Source: an uncultured Saprospiraceae bacterium | GTDB lineage: Bacteria; Bacteroidota; Bacteroidia; Chitinophagales; Saprospiraceae | Assembly: GCA_938015415.1 (NCBI GenBank) | Contig: CALLPK010000066.1 | Coordinates: 1-64,000, forward strand | Direction of reading: 5' to 3' | Length of the DNA: 64,000 nucleotides | In this document: positions 27,701-35,808 of the stretch, one piece after another | Position numbering within the stretch: position 1 is the stretch's first letter | Layout: each line of letters opens with the position of its first letter | The notes under the pieces: generated by a model | The model's input: the letters and a program-made list of their open reading frames with translations, nothing else | Told to the model about the DNA's origin: nothing | Databases searched by the model: none | Translations under genes and position numbers: made by a program

Positions 27701-28531
27701 TTATTTATTCGGAATTTTACCTTCTTCTATTTTTATAGCCGCCCAATCATACGCTACTTCCGTCAGCCGCAATCCCTGTGGTGGTGCCGGCAAATGATGA
27801 ACAAAAGGTCGTCGTTCTTCCAAAGCAGCCCGAAAATTTTCGAGGGTAATTTTTCCAATACTCAGATCAATGAGCCTGGCCACGGTGAGTCGGATCATCT
27901 GCTGTAGAAAGCGATTGGCGGTTAATTCAATAAAATAACTTTGTGGGAAATCTCCTGCGTGTAACGTTGCCTTTGAAACGATGCAGCGCGTATCTTTATA
28001 TTGATCCGGTCGGATACAAAAAGCGTGAAAATCTTTGGTGCCGATTAGTAGTTCCAATCCTGTTTTTAAGATATTAAAATCAGGTTCTGTCTTCCAGTAC
28101 CAGGTGCTGAAATGATTGAGTAAAGGATTTTTATTTAAATGAAAATAATATTGGTAGGTACGACTTTGGGCGCTGTACTGTACGTTGGCCTCCTCCCGAA
28201 CGGGTATGCACTCAAATACGCTGATGTCTGTGGGTAAGACGAGATTGATTCGTTCGACCAGATCAAAGTCCCAGTGGGGTAGGAAGGTTTGTGCATAGTA
28301 ACGGGTAGCGTGAACGCCAGCATCCGTCCGTCCACATCCGTGTATCCTGATGGTTTCTTTAAAAATTCGGGTAAGGGCTTCTTCGATGGTTTGTTGTACC
28401 GAGGAGACGGAGGATTGGCGTTGCCAGCCGTGGTACTGGGTGCCTTCGTAGGCGAGGAGGAGGAAATATTTTTGGTAATGTTGATTTGTTGAATCGTTGA
28501 TTTGTTGAATCGTTTCTTTATTTGAAGCCAA
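27701..28531 (-). CDS. truA: tRNA pseudouridine synthase A with a repeat-encoded N-terminal extension
   Basis: 276 residues. The core starts near residue 21 (KYFLLLAYEGTQYHGWQ) and carries GCGRTDAGVHA with catalytic Asp70. TruA converts U38-U40 of tRNA anticodon stems to pseudouridine. The first 20 residues are not part of the family: codons 7-18 are written by four copies of an octamer repeat found at two other loci in this window. No ATG, GTG or TTG lies between the repeat and the core, so the ATG at 28531 upstream of the repeat must be used unless ATT is the start. A change in octamer number not divisible by three would break the frame. Confidence 0.93.
   Translation of the reverse strand: MASNKETIQQINDSTNQHYQKYFLLLAYEGTQYHGWQRQSSVSSVQQTIEEALTRIFKETIRIHGCGRTDAGVHATRYYAQTFLPHWDFDLVERINLVLPTDISVFECIPVREEANVQYSAQSRTYQYYFHLNKNPLLNHFSTWYWKTEPDFNILKTGLELLIGTKDFHAFCIRPDQYKDTRCIVSKATLHAGDFPQSYFIELTANRFLQQMIRLTVARLIDLSIGKITLENFRAALEERRPFVHHLPAPPQGLRLTEVAYDWAAIKIEEGKIPNK
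28480..28511 (+). repeat. Four GTTGAWTY octamer repeats inside the 5' end of truA
   Basis: On the plus strand: GTTGATTT, GTTGAATC, GTTGATTT, GTTGAATC, contiguous. They are read on the other strand as truA codons 7-18. The same unit occurs at 34312-34351 and 45130-45201. Confidence 0.85.
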
Positions 28532-28663
28532 GATTTAATCTTTTTGTTGCTGGAAATTTATGAATTTTTCTGCGCCGTCAATTTCAAAACTGGCTAAAAG
28601 GCGTTTTATAATTTAAAAGAGGCGGTTTTTATTGAGAAGCAACTATAGTAAATAGGTACAAAT

Positions 28664-28703
28664 GAAAAAAACGGATATCCAACGCCTGTCGAATATCCGT
28701 TTT
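28664..28703 (-). terminator. Terminator of the sigma-factor gene
   Basis: ACGGATAT (28671-28678) and ATATCCGT (28693-28700), extended by A's and T's, form a stem that on the minus strand is followed by a T run (A's at 28664-28670). It begins about 27 bases after the sigma-factor stop codon. Confidence 0.85.
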
Positions 28704-28729
28704 GTAGGAATTATAGCGAGTAGCATAAC

Positions 28730-29578
28730 TTACGCTTGTACCCGCATTTTCTTTCTCAATTTAGTCAGTGCACTGGCCTTCATCTGGCGTACTCTTTCTC
28801 TAGTGATACCGATTGCTTCGCCGATGTCTTGTAAGGTCATGGCTTCCTGATCGCCGATACCAAAGTACATGCTTAGGATTTGCGCTTCACGTGGCGTCAG
28901 ATCGCTGAGTAGTTCTTGTACTTTAATTTCGGAAGATTCCAGAACAGCTAAGTTAAAATCGGGGGCCTGAAGTGAATCATCGGCCATTAAATCCCCAAAA
29001 GAAGTGTCGCTTTCGCTGGCTACGGGCGCATCAAGGGAAGTACAGTAAGATCGGCTTTCGTAGGCACGTCGGATATTCTTTTCCGAGATACCGGTCAGAT
29101 CGATCAGTTCTTCCATAGATGGCTCACGCTCGTGCGTTTGGTAAAATGCTTCGGAGGTTTTTGCAATGTCTGTGATGGAAGATTGCATATTAACTGGGAG
29201 GCGAATTTTACGAGACTTTTCGTTGATGGCCTTCAAAATTGATTGACGGATCCACCAAACAGCATAGGAGATAAACTTAAATCCTTTGGTTTCGTCGAAT
29301 CTTTCGGCTGCCTTTACCAGGCCAATGTTACCTTCACTGATCAAATCACCGAGCGATAATTCTTTGTGATGGTACTGCTTTGCCACAGAAACTACAAAAC
29401 GAAGGTTATGGTTGACGATTCTCGTCAACGCATTAGGATCTCCGGCCTTGAGTTGTTTAAATAATTCCAGCTCCTCTTTGGGAGACAGGACATCGAATTT
29501 GCTAATGTCGTTCAAATAATCATTGATGGACTTCGCATCTCGACGCGTAATTGAATGATTGATTACTAAAGCTCTCAT
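28730..29578 (-). CDS. rpoD: Primary sigma-70 factor, short Bacteroidota type
   Basis: 282 residues from the ATG at 29578 (MRALVINHSI); an upstream ATG adds three residues. Region 1.2 (INDYLNDISKFDVLSPKEE), region 2 (NLRFVVSVAKQYHH, GLVKAAERFDETKGFKFISY, WWIRQSI), region 3 and region 4.2 (TLQDIGEAIGITRERVRQM) are all present. Region 1.1 is missing, as is normal for this phylum. Size and sequence fit the housekeeping sigma factor that recognises TTG/TAnnTTTG promoters, in agreement with promoter-like sites in this window. A hairpin sits in the leader just before the gene. Confidence 0.9.
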   Translation of the reverse strand: MRALVINHSITRRDAKSINDYLNDISKFDVLSPKEELELFKQLKAGDPNALTRIVNHNLRFVVSVAKQYHHKELSLGDLISEGNIGLVKAAERFDETKGFKFISYAVWWIRQSILKAINEKSRKIRLPVNMQSSITDIAKTSEAFYQTHEREPSMEELIDLTGISEKNIRRAYESRSYCTSLDAPVASESDTSFGDLMADDSLQAPDFNLAVLESSEIKVQELLSDLTPREAQILSMYFGIGDQEAMTLQDIGEAIGITRERVRQMKASALTKLRKKMRVQA

Positions 29579-29598
29579 AAAAGGCAAGAAAATTTGGT

Positions 29599-29624
29599 GA
29601 AATAACTGGATAAATAGTTATTTC
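29599..29624 (-). promoter_or_regulatory. Hairpin in the leader of the sigma-factor gene
   Basis: A perfect 9-bp inverted repeat, GAAATAACT (29599-29607) and AGTTATTTC (29616-29624), lies 20 bases before the sigma-factor ATG. It has no T run in minus orientation, so it is not a terminator. Its position fits a translational or operator control site; this is inference. Confidence 0.5.
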
Positions 29625-30086
29625 AAGATAAAAAATTGTATTCAGATAATATATAAGTGTATAGGTTGGTTTCCGTCGTTTATAACGTTTGATTCTCGTT
29701 ATTAGTTCCCTATTTCTCAAAAAAAATACAAAAAAAGGGAACTTTTTGCCCAAAATCCACTGTTTTCACGTTTTTTTTAAAAAAAAATGAGTATGAAAAC
29801 ACAAGAAAGGGAATATTTTTCAATAAATGAAACTCTTTACGTTATTTTAACACTATCTTAGACGTATTTGTTTAATTTAAGTCACCATCAGATAGTTATA
29901 TATGTAAAATAAATTTATATTAACCTCGGTCCAAGGACTCCTCCATGTGCTCCTTTTATTACTCCTCCAATTTAAAAAAGATCAGCTTTTCTGAAAAATT
30001 GTAAAATATTTCTCACTAGAAGAACTATCTACTCTGTTGATTGCGTCAAGTATGTCTTGATTATTAAGATGAAAGTTTAAGTCGCT
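29625..30086. other. AT-rich intergenic region upstream of the sigma-factor gene
   Basis: No gene is supported. A 24-codon plus-strand frame begins at the ATG near 29788 but has no features. The region must hold the sigma-factor promoter; I could not identify a clear -33/-7 pair. Confidence 0.4.
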
Positions 30087-30695
30087 TTAAATTTCATCCA
30101 GCAACAATTTCCGCTTCTTGTCATATTCCTCCTCCGTAATCAGTTCGTCTTCTCTCATTTTTTTTAATTCGACTAATTTCCGGTAAATCTCTTTTTCTTT
30201 TTTGGCCTTATAATCCTCGGCAAAAGCATCCCGCTGCTCCTTCATCTCCTTTTTATTATTCTTGAACAAGTTTTCGGCAAAGATCTTTCCGGCCTCCAGT
30301 TCTTCCTCAAAAATAGATTTGGCAATATCCATGTTAATGTCTGAGAGTTCGATATTGTCCTGAAAAAACTTTGCGGTTACTTTTCCCAGCGCATAAGTAC
30401 TTGCTCCTGCCAATACGATGCTGGAAGCACCACCGATATAACTGCCAACCCCTGGAATCGCTTTGATAAACGACGCACTAAGTCGAGCTACCGTTACCGT
30501 TGTAAAGGTACTGAGGTATGCCTTTCCACTAATCTCAAAATAATTTTTTCCATAAATAGCGGATAATTTTTTGATCATATCCAATTGAATATAATAGCTC
30601 AATAATATATCAAAACCTGGTAATGGCAATGCGGCCACCCCAAGAGACATCAATACGTGATTTTTGATCGTTTTTTCGGCGTAGGGAGTAATCAT
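30087..30695 (-). CDS. Membrane-associated DUF697-like protein with SHOCT tail
   Basis: 202 residues. The N-terminal half contains hydrophobic helices with MSLGVAALPLPGFDILLSYY and GVGSYIGGASSIVLAGASTYALG, resembling the DUF697 family seen next to small GTPases. A charged, coiled-coil-forming linker follows (about 125-168). The last 34 residues (KLVELKKMREDELITEEEYD and on) are a typical SHOCT helical hairpin, thought to mediate oligomerisation. No GTPase gene adjoins. Function unknown. Confidence 0.75.
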   Translation of the reverse strand: MITPYAEKTIKNHVLMSLGVAALPLPGFDILLSYYIQLDMIKKLSAIYGKNYFEISGKAYLSTFTTVTVARLSASFIKAIPGVGSYIGGASSIVLAGASTYALGKVTAKFFQDNIELSDINMDIAKSIFEEELEAGKIFAENLFKNNKKEMKEQRDAFAEDYKAKKEKEIYRKLVELKKMREDELITEEEYDKKRKLLLDEI

Positions 30696-30957
30696 ATTTT
30701 TTTGCTGTTTATTAAGTTCTAAATTTAAGTATTAACTGATAAATCTCCAATTCTTAGATCAGAAAGGTTTGGTAAACCTTTTAAATTAGAAGACTCTCTT
30801 TTTTTTAAAGATAAAATTGATCCTTGCGGTAAAGTTGAATAATGGAAGGTTTGCTAAACCTGTTAAAAACCTTTTTAAATTCGACTTTTTCCCTGCATTG
30901 ATCTTTAACAATCAGAAAGTAGATCTTCTTTTGATCGAAGAGGTTTACCAAACCGAT

Positions 30958-33453
30958 CTACCGAATTCCGAATTGATGAAAATGGTGATCAACGTGCTTC
31001 CGGTTAATCAAGTCCCACATCTCTTTATCCAGTTCTCCGAAAATAGGGTTTGGATGCGTCGCCTCCGGGTTTTCTTTATAATACGTTTCGTAGTCCTTGA
31101 AAGTTGATAATAATTCTGCTTTGGCCGTCGCCAAATCCGGATGCCGCAAATCTTCCGTTTTTCCTTTTTTAAGAATCGGATGCGCAAAATTCCGCATCAT
31201 CGGTTGATAAGTGTACAATGATTCCTGAATACGTTCAATTTTATCTGCTGGTGTCAAAATTTCTTTTACTTCCACTTTTCCCATGCCCATTTCGATAAAC
31301 ATTGCTAGATGTTCGACCATATGTTGTGGCGTCATGATGCCCCAAGCTGCTTTATTATCTTCTGTCAGTTTCGCTAGACTATTTTCTAAATATTCATAAC
31401 TAACTTCTTTAAACGGACAAGTCTTTTGAACTAACGTCAAAATGGTAGCAGTTGCCACCAGTTCATTATTTTGATCAAAAATCTCTTCAAACCATTTTAC
31501 CACACCCGACGGAAAGATCTTTCCACGGTCATCCCGATCTATTTTTTCTTTACAAGTCAATCGTACCTGAATGGTATCATTATGATAAATAGGTTTTAAA
31601 AAACGGCATTCGTCCAGTCCGTAATTCGCACCCACGGGGCCTTTGCCCGGATGCACAAATAATCCCGCTCCGGCGGATAACAAAAAGTAGCCGTGCGCTG
31701 CCCGTTTCTCAAAAATCGTTCCCTGCAGGGAAGTAATGTCCGTGTGTGCGTAGAAATGATCCCAGGTCAAATTGGCAAAATTCTGAATATCAGTATCGGT
31801 AACCGTTCGCTTGTGCGTCAGAATAGACATTCCCATTTCGATATCTTCAAAATGATATTTAAAGGGATGTTTGGGGGCTTCGACCACTTTAGCTCCCGAT
31901 TGATAAATACCGGTAATGGCTGAAATAGTGGTGGGTGAACCCTGAACGGCACAACGCTGCAAATAATGTTTGATACCACGCATTCCTCCCATCTCTTCAC
32001 CGCCTCCGGCGCGTCCCGGTCCCCCGTGTACAAGGCTGGGCAGGGGAGAACCATGACCCGTACTCTGAGGTGCACTTTCGCGGTTGATGACCAAAATTCG
32101 GCCGTGGTGACTCGCCGCTCCAACCACAAACTCACGGGCCAGTTTATCGTCATAAGTAGCGATGGAACAGCATAAAGAGCCTTTGCCCATTTGCGCCAAT
32201 TCGATGGCTTCTTCGATTCCGTTATATGGCATTATGGTACTTACCGGACCGAAGGCCTCAATATCATGTACACCGGTATTGACGTATGGATTTTTTTCTA
32301 ACAATAAAATAGGACTCAGGAATGCGCCTTTCTCAAAATCGGCATCAATCAAATCAACTCGATCCAGCTGACCATAGACAATTTCAGCGGTCTTGGCCAG
32401 TTCTTTAACTCGATCTACCACTTCGATCACCTGGTCTTTGCTCGCCAGGGCACCCATCCGGACTCCTTTGGTGGTTGGATTACCAATGGTGACTTTTGCC
32501 AGTGCTTTACCCAGTGCGATTTGCACGTCTCCTATCAGTTTTTCCGGAACAATCACCCGACGGATGGCGGTACATTTTTGTCCACATTTGGTGGTCATTT
32601 CTTTCCGGACTTCTTTGATAAATAAATCAAATTCCGGGGTGCCCGGCACCGCATCTTCGCCCAGTACCGCGCAATTTAAGCTATCCGCCTCCATGTTGAA
32701 AGGAACTGCTTCGTTGATGATCCGGGGATTAGATTTTAGTAAACGCCCAGTGGTGGCAGATCCGGTGAAGGTGACGACATCTTGTGACTCGACAGGTTCT
32801 AAAATATTACGGGCAGAACCACAGATTAATTGCAGCGCACCTTCCGGTAAAATTTTGGATTCGATGATGGAACGCACGACCGCCTCCGTCAGATACGCCG
32901 TAGACGTAGCTGGTTTTACCACCGCCGGAACGCCCGCCATCCAGTTGACTGCACATTTTTCTAACATTCCCCAGACGGGAAAGTTATAGGCATTGATATG
33001 AACTGCAACCCCTCTTTTGGGAACCATAATGTGGTGCGCCATAAACTGACCACCCCGTGATAAATCAATCGGATCGCCGTCGACGTGAAAAGCCTGATTG
33101 GGAAAATTTTTCCGTAAAGAAGCATTAGCAAATAGATTTCCAAAACCACCTTCGATATCAATCCAGCTATCGCTGCGCGTAGCGCCCGTTTGATAGGAGA
33201 CCGGATAAAATTGTTCTTTGCGTTTGGTGAGGTAGAGCGCCAGTTTTTTGAGCATCATTCCGCGTTGCTGAAAGGTCATTTTGCGCAATTTGGCACCGCC
33301 CGTGGTACGACCATATTGTAAAATAGCAGCGATGTCAAGTCCTTTGGCGGTAGCGACTGCGACCGTATTTCCATTTACCGCATTATAGAGTGGGGCACCG
33401 TCTCCGTCTCCTTCAATCCATCGTCCCTGAACGTAGTTTCCTAATTTTTTCAT
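30958..33453 (-). CDS. paaZ: PaaZ bifunctional dehydrogenase/hydratase fused to a DinB/DUF1569-like domain
   Basis: 831 residues, about 150 more than PaaZ proteins. Residues 1-515 are an aldehyde dehydrogenase with Glu255 (FNMEAD) and Cys294 (GQKCTAIRRV), aligning with the known catalytic pair. Residues about 530-677 are a MaoC-type (R)-hydratase with Asp565 and His570 (TWDHFYAHTD) and His587. PaaZ opens the oxepin-CoA ring and oxidises the semialdehyde in phenylacetate breakdown. Residues about 680-831 form an extra domain with HMVEHL (His711, His715) and KHVDHHFHQFG at the end (His820-826), a pattern of DinB-fold DUF1569 proteins. No other paa gene is in the window. TACCTTTA (33476-33469) may be its own -7 box. 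Confidence 0.88.
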   Translation of the reverse strand: MKKLGNYVQGRWIEGDGDGAPLYNAVNGNTVAVATAKGLDIAAILQYGRTTGGAKLRKMTFQQRGMMLKKLALYLTKRKEQFYPVSYQTGATRSDSWIDIEGGFGNLFANASLRKNFPNQAFHVDGDPIDLSRGGQFMAHHIMVPKRGVAVHINAYNFPVWGMLEKCAVNWMAGVPAVVKPATSTAYLTEAVVRSIIESKILPEGALQLICGSARNILEPVESQDVVTFTGSATTGRLLKSNPRIINEAVPFNMEADSLNCAVLGEDAVPGTPEFDLFIKEVRKEMTTKCGQKCTAIRRVIVPEKLIGDVQIALGKALAKVTIGNPTTKGVRMGALASKDQVIEVVDRVKELAKTAEIVYGQLDRVDLIDADFEKGAFLSPILLLEKNPYVNTGVHDIEAFGPVSTIMPYNGIEEAIELAQMGKGSLCCSIATYDDKLAREFVVGAASHHGRILVINRESAPQSTGHGSPLPSLVHGGPGRAGGGEEMGGMRGIKHYLQRCAVQGSPTTISAITGIYQSGAKVVEAPKHPFKYHFEDIEMGMSILTHKRTVTDTDIQNFANLTWDHFYAHTDITSLQGTIFEKRAAHGYFLLSAGAGLFVHPGKGPVGANYGLDECRFLKPIYHNDTIQVRLTCKEKIDRDDRGKIFPSGVVKWFEEIFDQNNELVATATILTLVQKTCPFKEVSYEYLENSLAKLTEDNKAAWGIMTPQHMVEHLAMFIEMGMGKVEVKEILTPADKIERIQESLYTYQPMMRNFAHPILKKGKTEDLRHPDLATAKAELLSTFKDYETYYKENPEATHPNPIFGELDKEMWDLINRKHVDHHFHQFGIR

Positions 33454-33468
33454 GATTTTATTTTTGAT

Positions 33469-33476
33469 TAAAGGTA
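33469..33476 (-). promoter_or_regulatory. Possible -7 box of paaZ
   Basis: TACCTTTA on the minus strand, one mismatch to TAnnTTTG, 16 bases before the ATG at 33453, just after the hairpin that would end the SDR transcript. A -33 box is not obvious. Confidence 0.3.
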
Positions 33477-33490
33477 ATGAATAATGAGAT

Positions 33491-33554
33491 AATTAAAAAT
33501 GAATAATGCTCTTGGTAAGTGTAACGCAAACACGTACCAAGAGCATTATTCATT
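33491..33554 (-). terminator. Long-stem hairpin between the SDR and paaZ genes
   Basis: A perfect 20-bp inverted repeat (33498-33517 and 33535-33554; core GCTCTTGGTA/TACCAAGAGC) with a 17-base loop that contains a further GTGT/ACAC pair. On the minus strand the stem is followed by a T run (A's at 33495-33499). The stem is longer than most terminators, so a palindromic mobile repeat that doubles as terminator is possible. ATTATTCATT copies continue on both sides. Confidence 0.7.
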
Positions 33555-33577
33555 AAAAGATTATTCATTAAAACATA

Positions 33578-34303
33578 CTACATTTGAGCAGTTTTACTGG
33601 GCCGTACCTCAATCTTACTTGGTAACGTACGTGGGTGCATTTTTAGCAAATCGATCACCAGTTCCCCAATGTCTTCCGGCCAGATTTTCCAGGCATCTTT
33701 TTTATCATCCGGTTTGTGGTTGTTGAAGTGGGTCGCTACGGAACCGGGCATAATCGTCGATACTTTTACATCGTCGGGACGCAGGTCGAGCATCATGGCC
33801 TGGGTAAAACCTACCAGACCGAATTTACTGGCATTATAAGCAGTTCCCTTGGCGAAGAAATTGGTGCCGGCAAGGCTCGCAATCGTGATGAAATAACCTT
33901 TGGATTTTTTGAGGGCAGGTATACTGGCTTTGGCACTGTAAAAAACGCCCGTCAGGTTGATATCGATGGTTTCTTTCCATTGCTTATCGGATAGTTTTTC
34001 GATAGACTCAAAATGACCAACTCCGGCATTTGCGATTAAAACATCTAGTGCGCCAAATTTTTTGATAGTTTGTCTAACCGCTTCTTTTTGAGATTTTAAA
34101 TCCCGTACATCCGCTTTGATTCCGATGATGGAACCGGATCCTGTTTTGGCCAGTTTTTTAGCGGCTGCTTCGGCAGAAGTTTTCTTTCTACTTGTGATGG
34201 CGACGTTCATTCCTTGTTCCAGCATAGCGGCGGCGATGCCGTAACCAATGCCTTTTGTTCCGCCCGTGATGAGGGCTGTTTTTCCTGTTAGGGGAGTGTT
34301 CAT
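33578..34303 (-). CDS. Short-chain dehydrogenase/reductase
   Basis: 241 residues from the ATG at 34303 (MNTPLTGKTALITGG). A frame open to 34363 only translates the octamer repeats in the leader. The NAD(P)-binding motif TGGTKGIGYG, the NAG motif (ANAGVGHFES), the catalytic Ser in TIASLAG and the YNASK motif are all present, so it should be an active classical SDR. The two basic residues after the first strand (SRKK) suggest NADP. The substrate is unknown. It lies upstream of paaZ on the same strand, but the hairpin between them argues against simple co-transcription. GTTGA-type octamers begin 8 bases before the ATG. Confidence 0.9.
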   Translation of the reverse strand: MNTPLTGKTALITGGTKGIGYGIAAAMLEQGMNVAITSRKKTSAEAAAKKLAKTGSGSIIGIKADVRDLKSQKEAVRQTIKKFGALDVLIANAGVGHFESIEKLSDKQWKETIDINLTGVFYSAKASIPALKKSKGYFITIASLAGTNFFAKGTAYNASKFGLVGFTQAMMLDLRPDDVKVSTIMPGSVATHFNNHKPDDKKDAWKIWPEDIGELVIDLLKMHPRTLPSKIEVRPSKTAQM

Positions 34304-34311
34304 TATTATGT

Positions 34312-34385
34312 GTTGAATTGTTGAAGCGTTGAATCGTTGAGTTGTTGACGCTGATTCTATCAACGGTTCAATAACTCAACGATTC
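34312..34385. repeat. Octamer repeats and hairpin in the SDR leader
   Basis: Five units on the plus strand at 34312-34351: GTTGAATT, GTTGAAGC, GTTGAATC, GTTGAGTT, GTTGACGC. Inverse copies lie at about 34362-34389, so 34331-34348 pairs with 34368-34385 (18 bp, one mismatch). The array ends 8 bases before the SDR ATG. Confidence 0.8.
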
Positions 34386-34395
34386 AGCAAAAAAA

Positions 34396-34536
34396 TTACC
34401 GTTTCACAACTCTTTGAGTTGAACTACGATTTCCGTTTATCATCTCTACAACATAGGAACCCGTGGGAATGTTCTTTAAATTTATTTTTCCTGTGAGAAG
34501 GTTCGTCATTGAATTTGGAAAACGATAAAATATACT
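34396..34536 (-). pseudogene. Remnant of a T9SS sorting domain
   Basis: Minus-strand translation from 34536 to the stop at 34396-34398 gives 46 residues, beginning SIFYRFPNSMTNLLTG and ending IPTGSYVVEMINGNRSS then TQRVVKR. FPNSMTN resembles the opening FPNPxTN, and GSYVVEMINGNRSS...RVVKR resembles the closing strands of type A sorting domains, but the middle (about 35 residues) is missing and there is no start codon. It directly follows the stop codon of the O-antigen-ligase-like gene in the same frame. It is probably the decayed 3' end of a secreted-protein gene. Confidence 0.65.
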
Positions 34537-35808
34537 TCAGTGGATTGATTTCTTTTTGGAAAAATCAGGAGTTTGTTCTTTTAAATGATTTAAAAATAAC
34601 AGGATGAAAAATGAAAAGATACCCACCCCTTCCGCATTTTCCAGCGTATGTTCTAAGATCAAAGCCATCAAAAAAATAGTGTACAGTCCTAAAAAGAAAA
34701 AATGTTGATAATTTTTCTGATAAAATAGGGGAATAAAAACAGCGAGCAGAAAAAAGAAAAAGCCAAATAATCCACTACCAGCTAGTACAAACAAAAACTG
34801 GTTGTGGGGTAAAATAGGTTTTACATAATCCGGATATTTTTGCTGATAAATAAGGTGTACTTCCTTTTTTATATTTCCTGCGCCTACGCCGAATGCCGGA
34901 CCATTAATAAATAAGTCCCATCCAACTTTGAGAGAGGTCAATCGACCTGAGTCAGAGTATTGTTCTCCTTCTCCGGCAAAGTATTTTTTCAGATCATAAT
35001 GCATATACGTCAGCTTATGCTGAAAACTGGGAATCGTCATAAAAGCTACCACCGGAAGACTGACCAAGCCGACGATGAGGAGAAATCCGAATAGATATTT
35101 TTTTGATAGAAAAATGTATTGCAAACACAACATGCCTAGTGCAACGTACAAACAGAGGATACCACTTTTTACACTTAATAGGTGGATATATAAAAAAAGG
35201 AAAATCGTTAAACCAACGATCAGATAACGCTCCTTGGGATTTTTAATAAAATATTGTTCTCTTATTAAATAAATACCACCAATAATGGATACTCCGACCA
35301 AGAGACTATAACGAATGTGATTGCGTGGGGTAGGCATGGGTTTACCCCGACTGAGCATATCATTAATCAAATCGTAGTTTAATAGATAATTGATGGAAAT
35401 ACCAACTCCGGTCAGAGTAATAAAAATTAATAAAAAATATAGCAGACCTTTTATTTGTCGGTCATTAAACCAGGACAATCCCAAAAATGCCACGGGCAGC
35501 GCAATAAAGGGAAGCTTAATCCGCAATCGCTCTAAGAGATACGTATAATCTCCTTCGACCTGCCAGATTCCGAAAAGGACTATAAAAAAATAAAATGGGA
35601 TCACTAAAAAAGCAGCATTGCTTTTCCAGTCCATTAACTTCGTCCCAAGGTTTTTATTAAAAGAGAATCTATTTAAACCCTCTTTGTTTTCTTTCACCAG
35701 ACCCAATATTAACAATCCAATCATACTGACGGTTAATAAGAAAGGAGAAAAGACCAGTGAAACGATAATTAATCCACAAAAAAACAGTGATATTTTATTT
35801 GTTAACAT
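34537..35808 (-). CDS. O-antigen ligase/polymerase-like membrane protein
   Basis: 423 residues from the ATG at 35808. It is polytopic, with about 10-12 hydrophobic segments. PTPRNHIRYSLLVG in the middle and ILPHNQFLFVLAGSGLFGF towards the end match the Wzy_C/WaaL family, where the large periplasmic loop and the PHN motif matter for glycan ligation or polymerisation. Its ATG overlaps the stop of the upstream symporter gene (TGATG), so the two are translationally coupled. Whether it is a ligase or a polymerase cannot be decided. No other glycan cluster genes adjoin. Confidence 0.85.
   Translation of the reverse strand: MLTNKISLFFCGLIIVSLVFSPFLLTVSMIGLLILGLVKENKEGLNRFSFNKNLGTKLMDWKSNAAFLVIPFYFFIVLFGIWQVEGDYTYLLERLRIKLPFIALPVAFLGLSWFNDRQIKGLLYFLLIFITLTGVGISINYLLNYDLINDMLSRGKPMPTPRNHIRYSLLVGVSIIGGIYLIREQYFIKNPKERYLIVGLTIFLFLYIHLLSVKSGILCLYVALGMLCLQYIFLSKKYLFGFLLIVGLVSLPVVAFMTIPSFQHKLTYMHYDLKKYFAGEGEQYSDSGRLTSLKVGWDLFINGPAFGVGAGNIKKEVHLIYQQKYPDYVKPILPHNQFLFVLAGSGLFGFFFFLLAVFIPLFYQKNYQHFFFLGLYTIFLMALILEHTLENAEGVGIFSFFILLFLNHLKEQTPDFSKKKSIH

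Noticed and set aside
32393-32989. A 198-codon plus-strand frame
   Set aside because: It lies wholly opposite the paaZ aldehyde dehydrogenase domain, whose conserved residues show which strand is coding.
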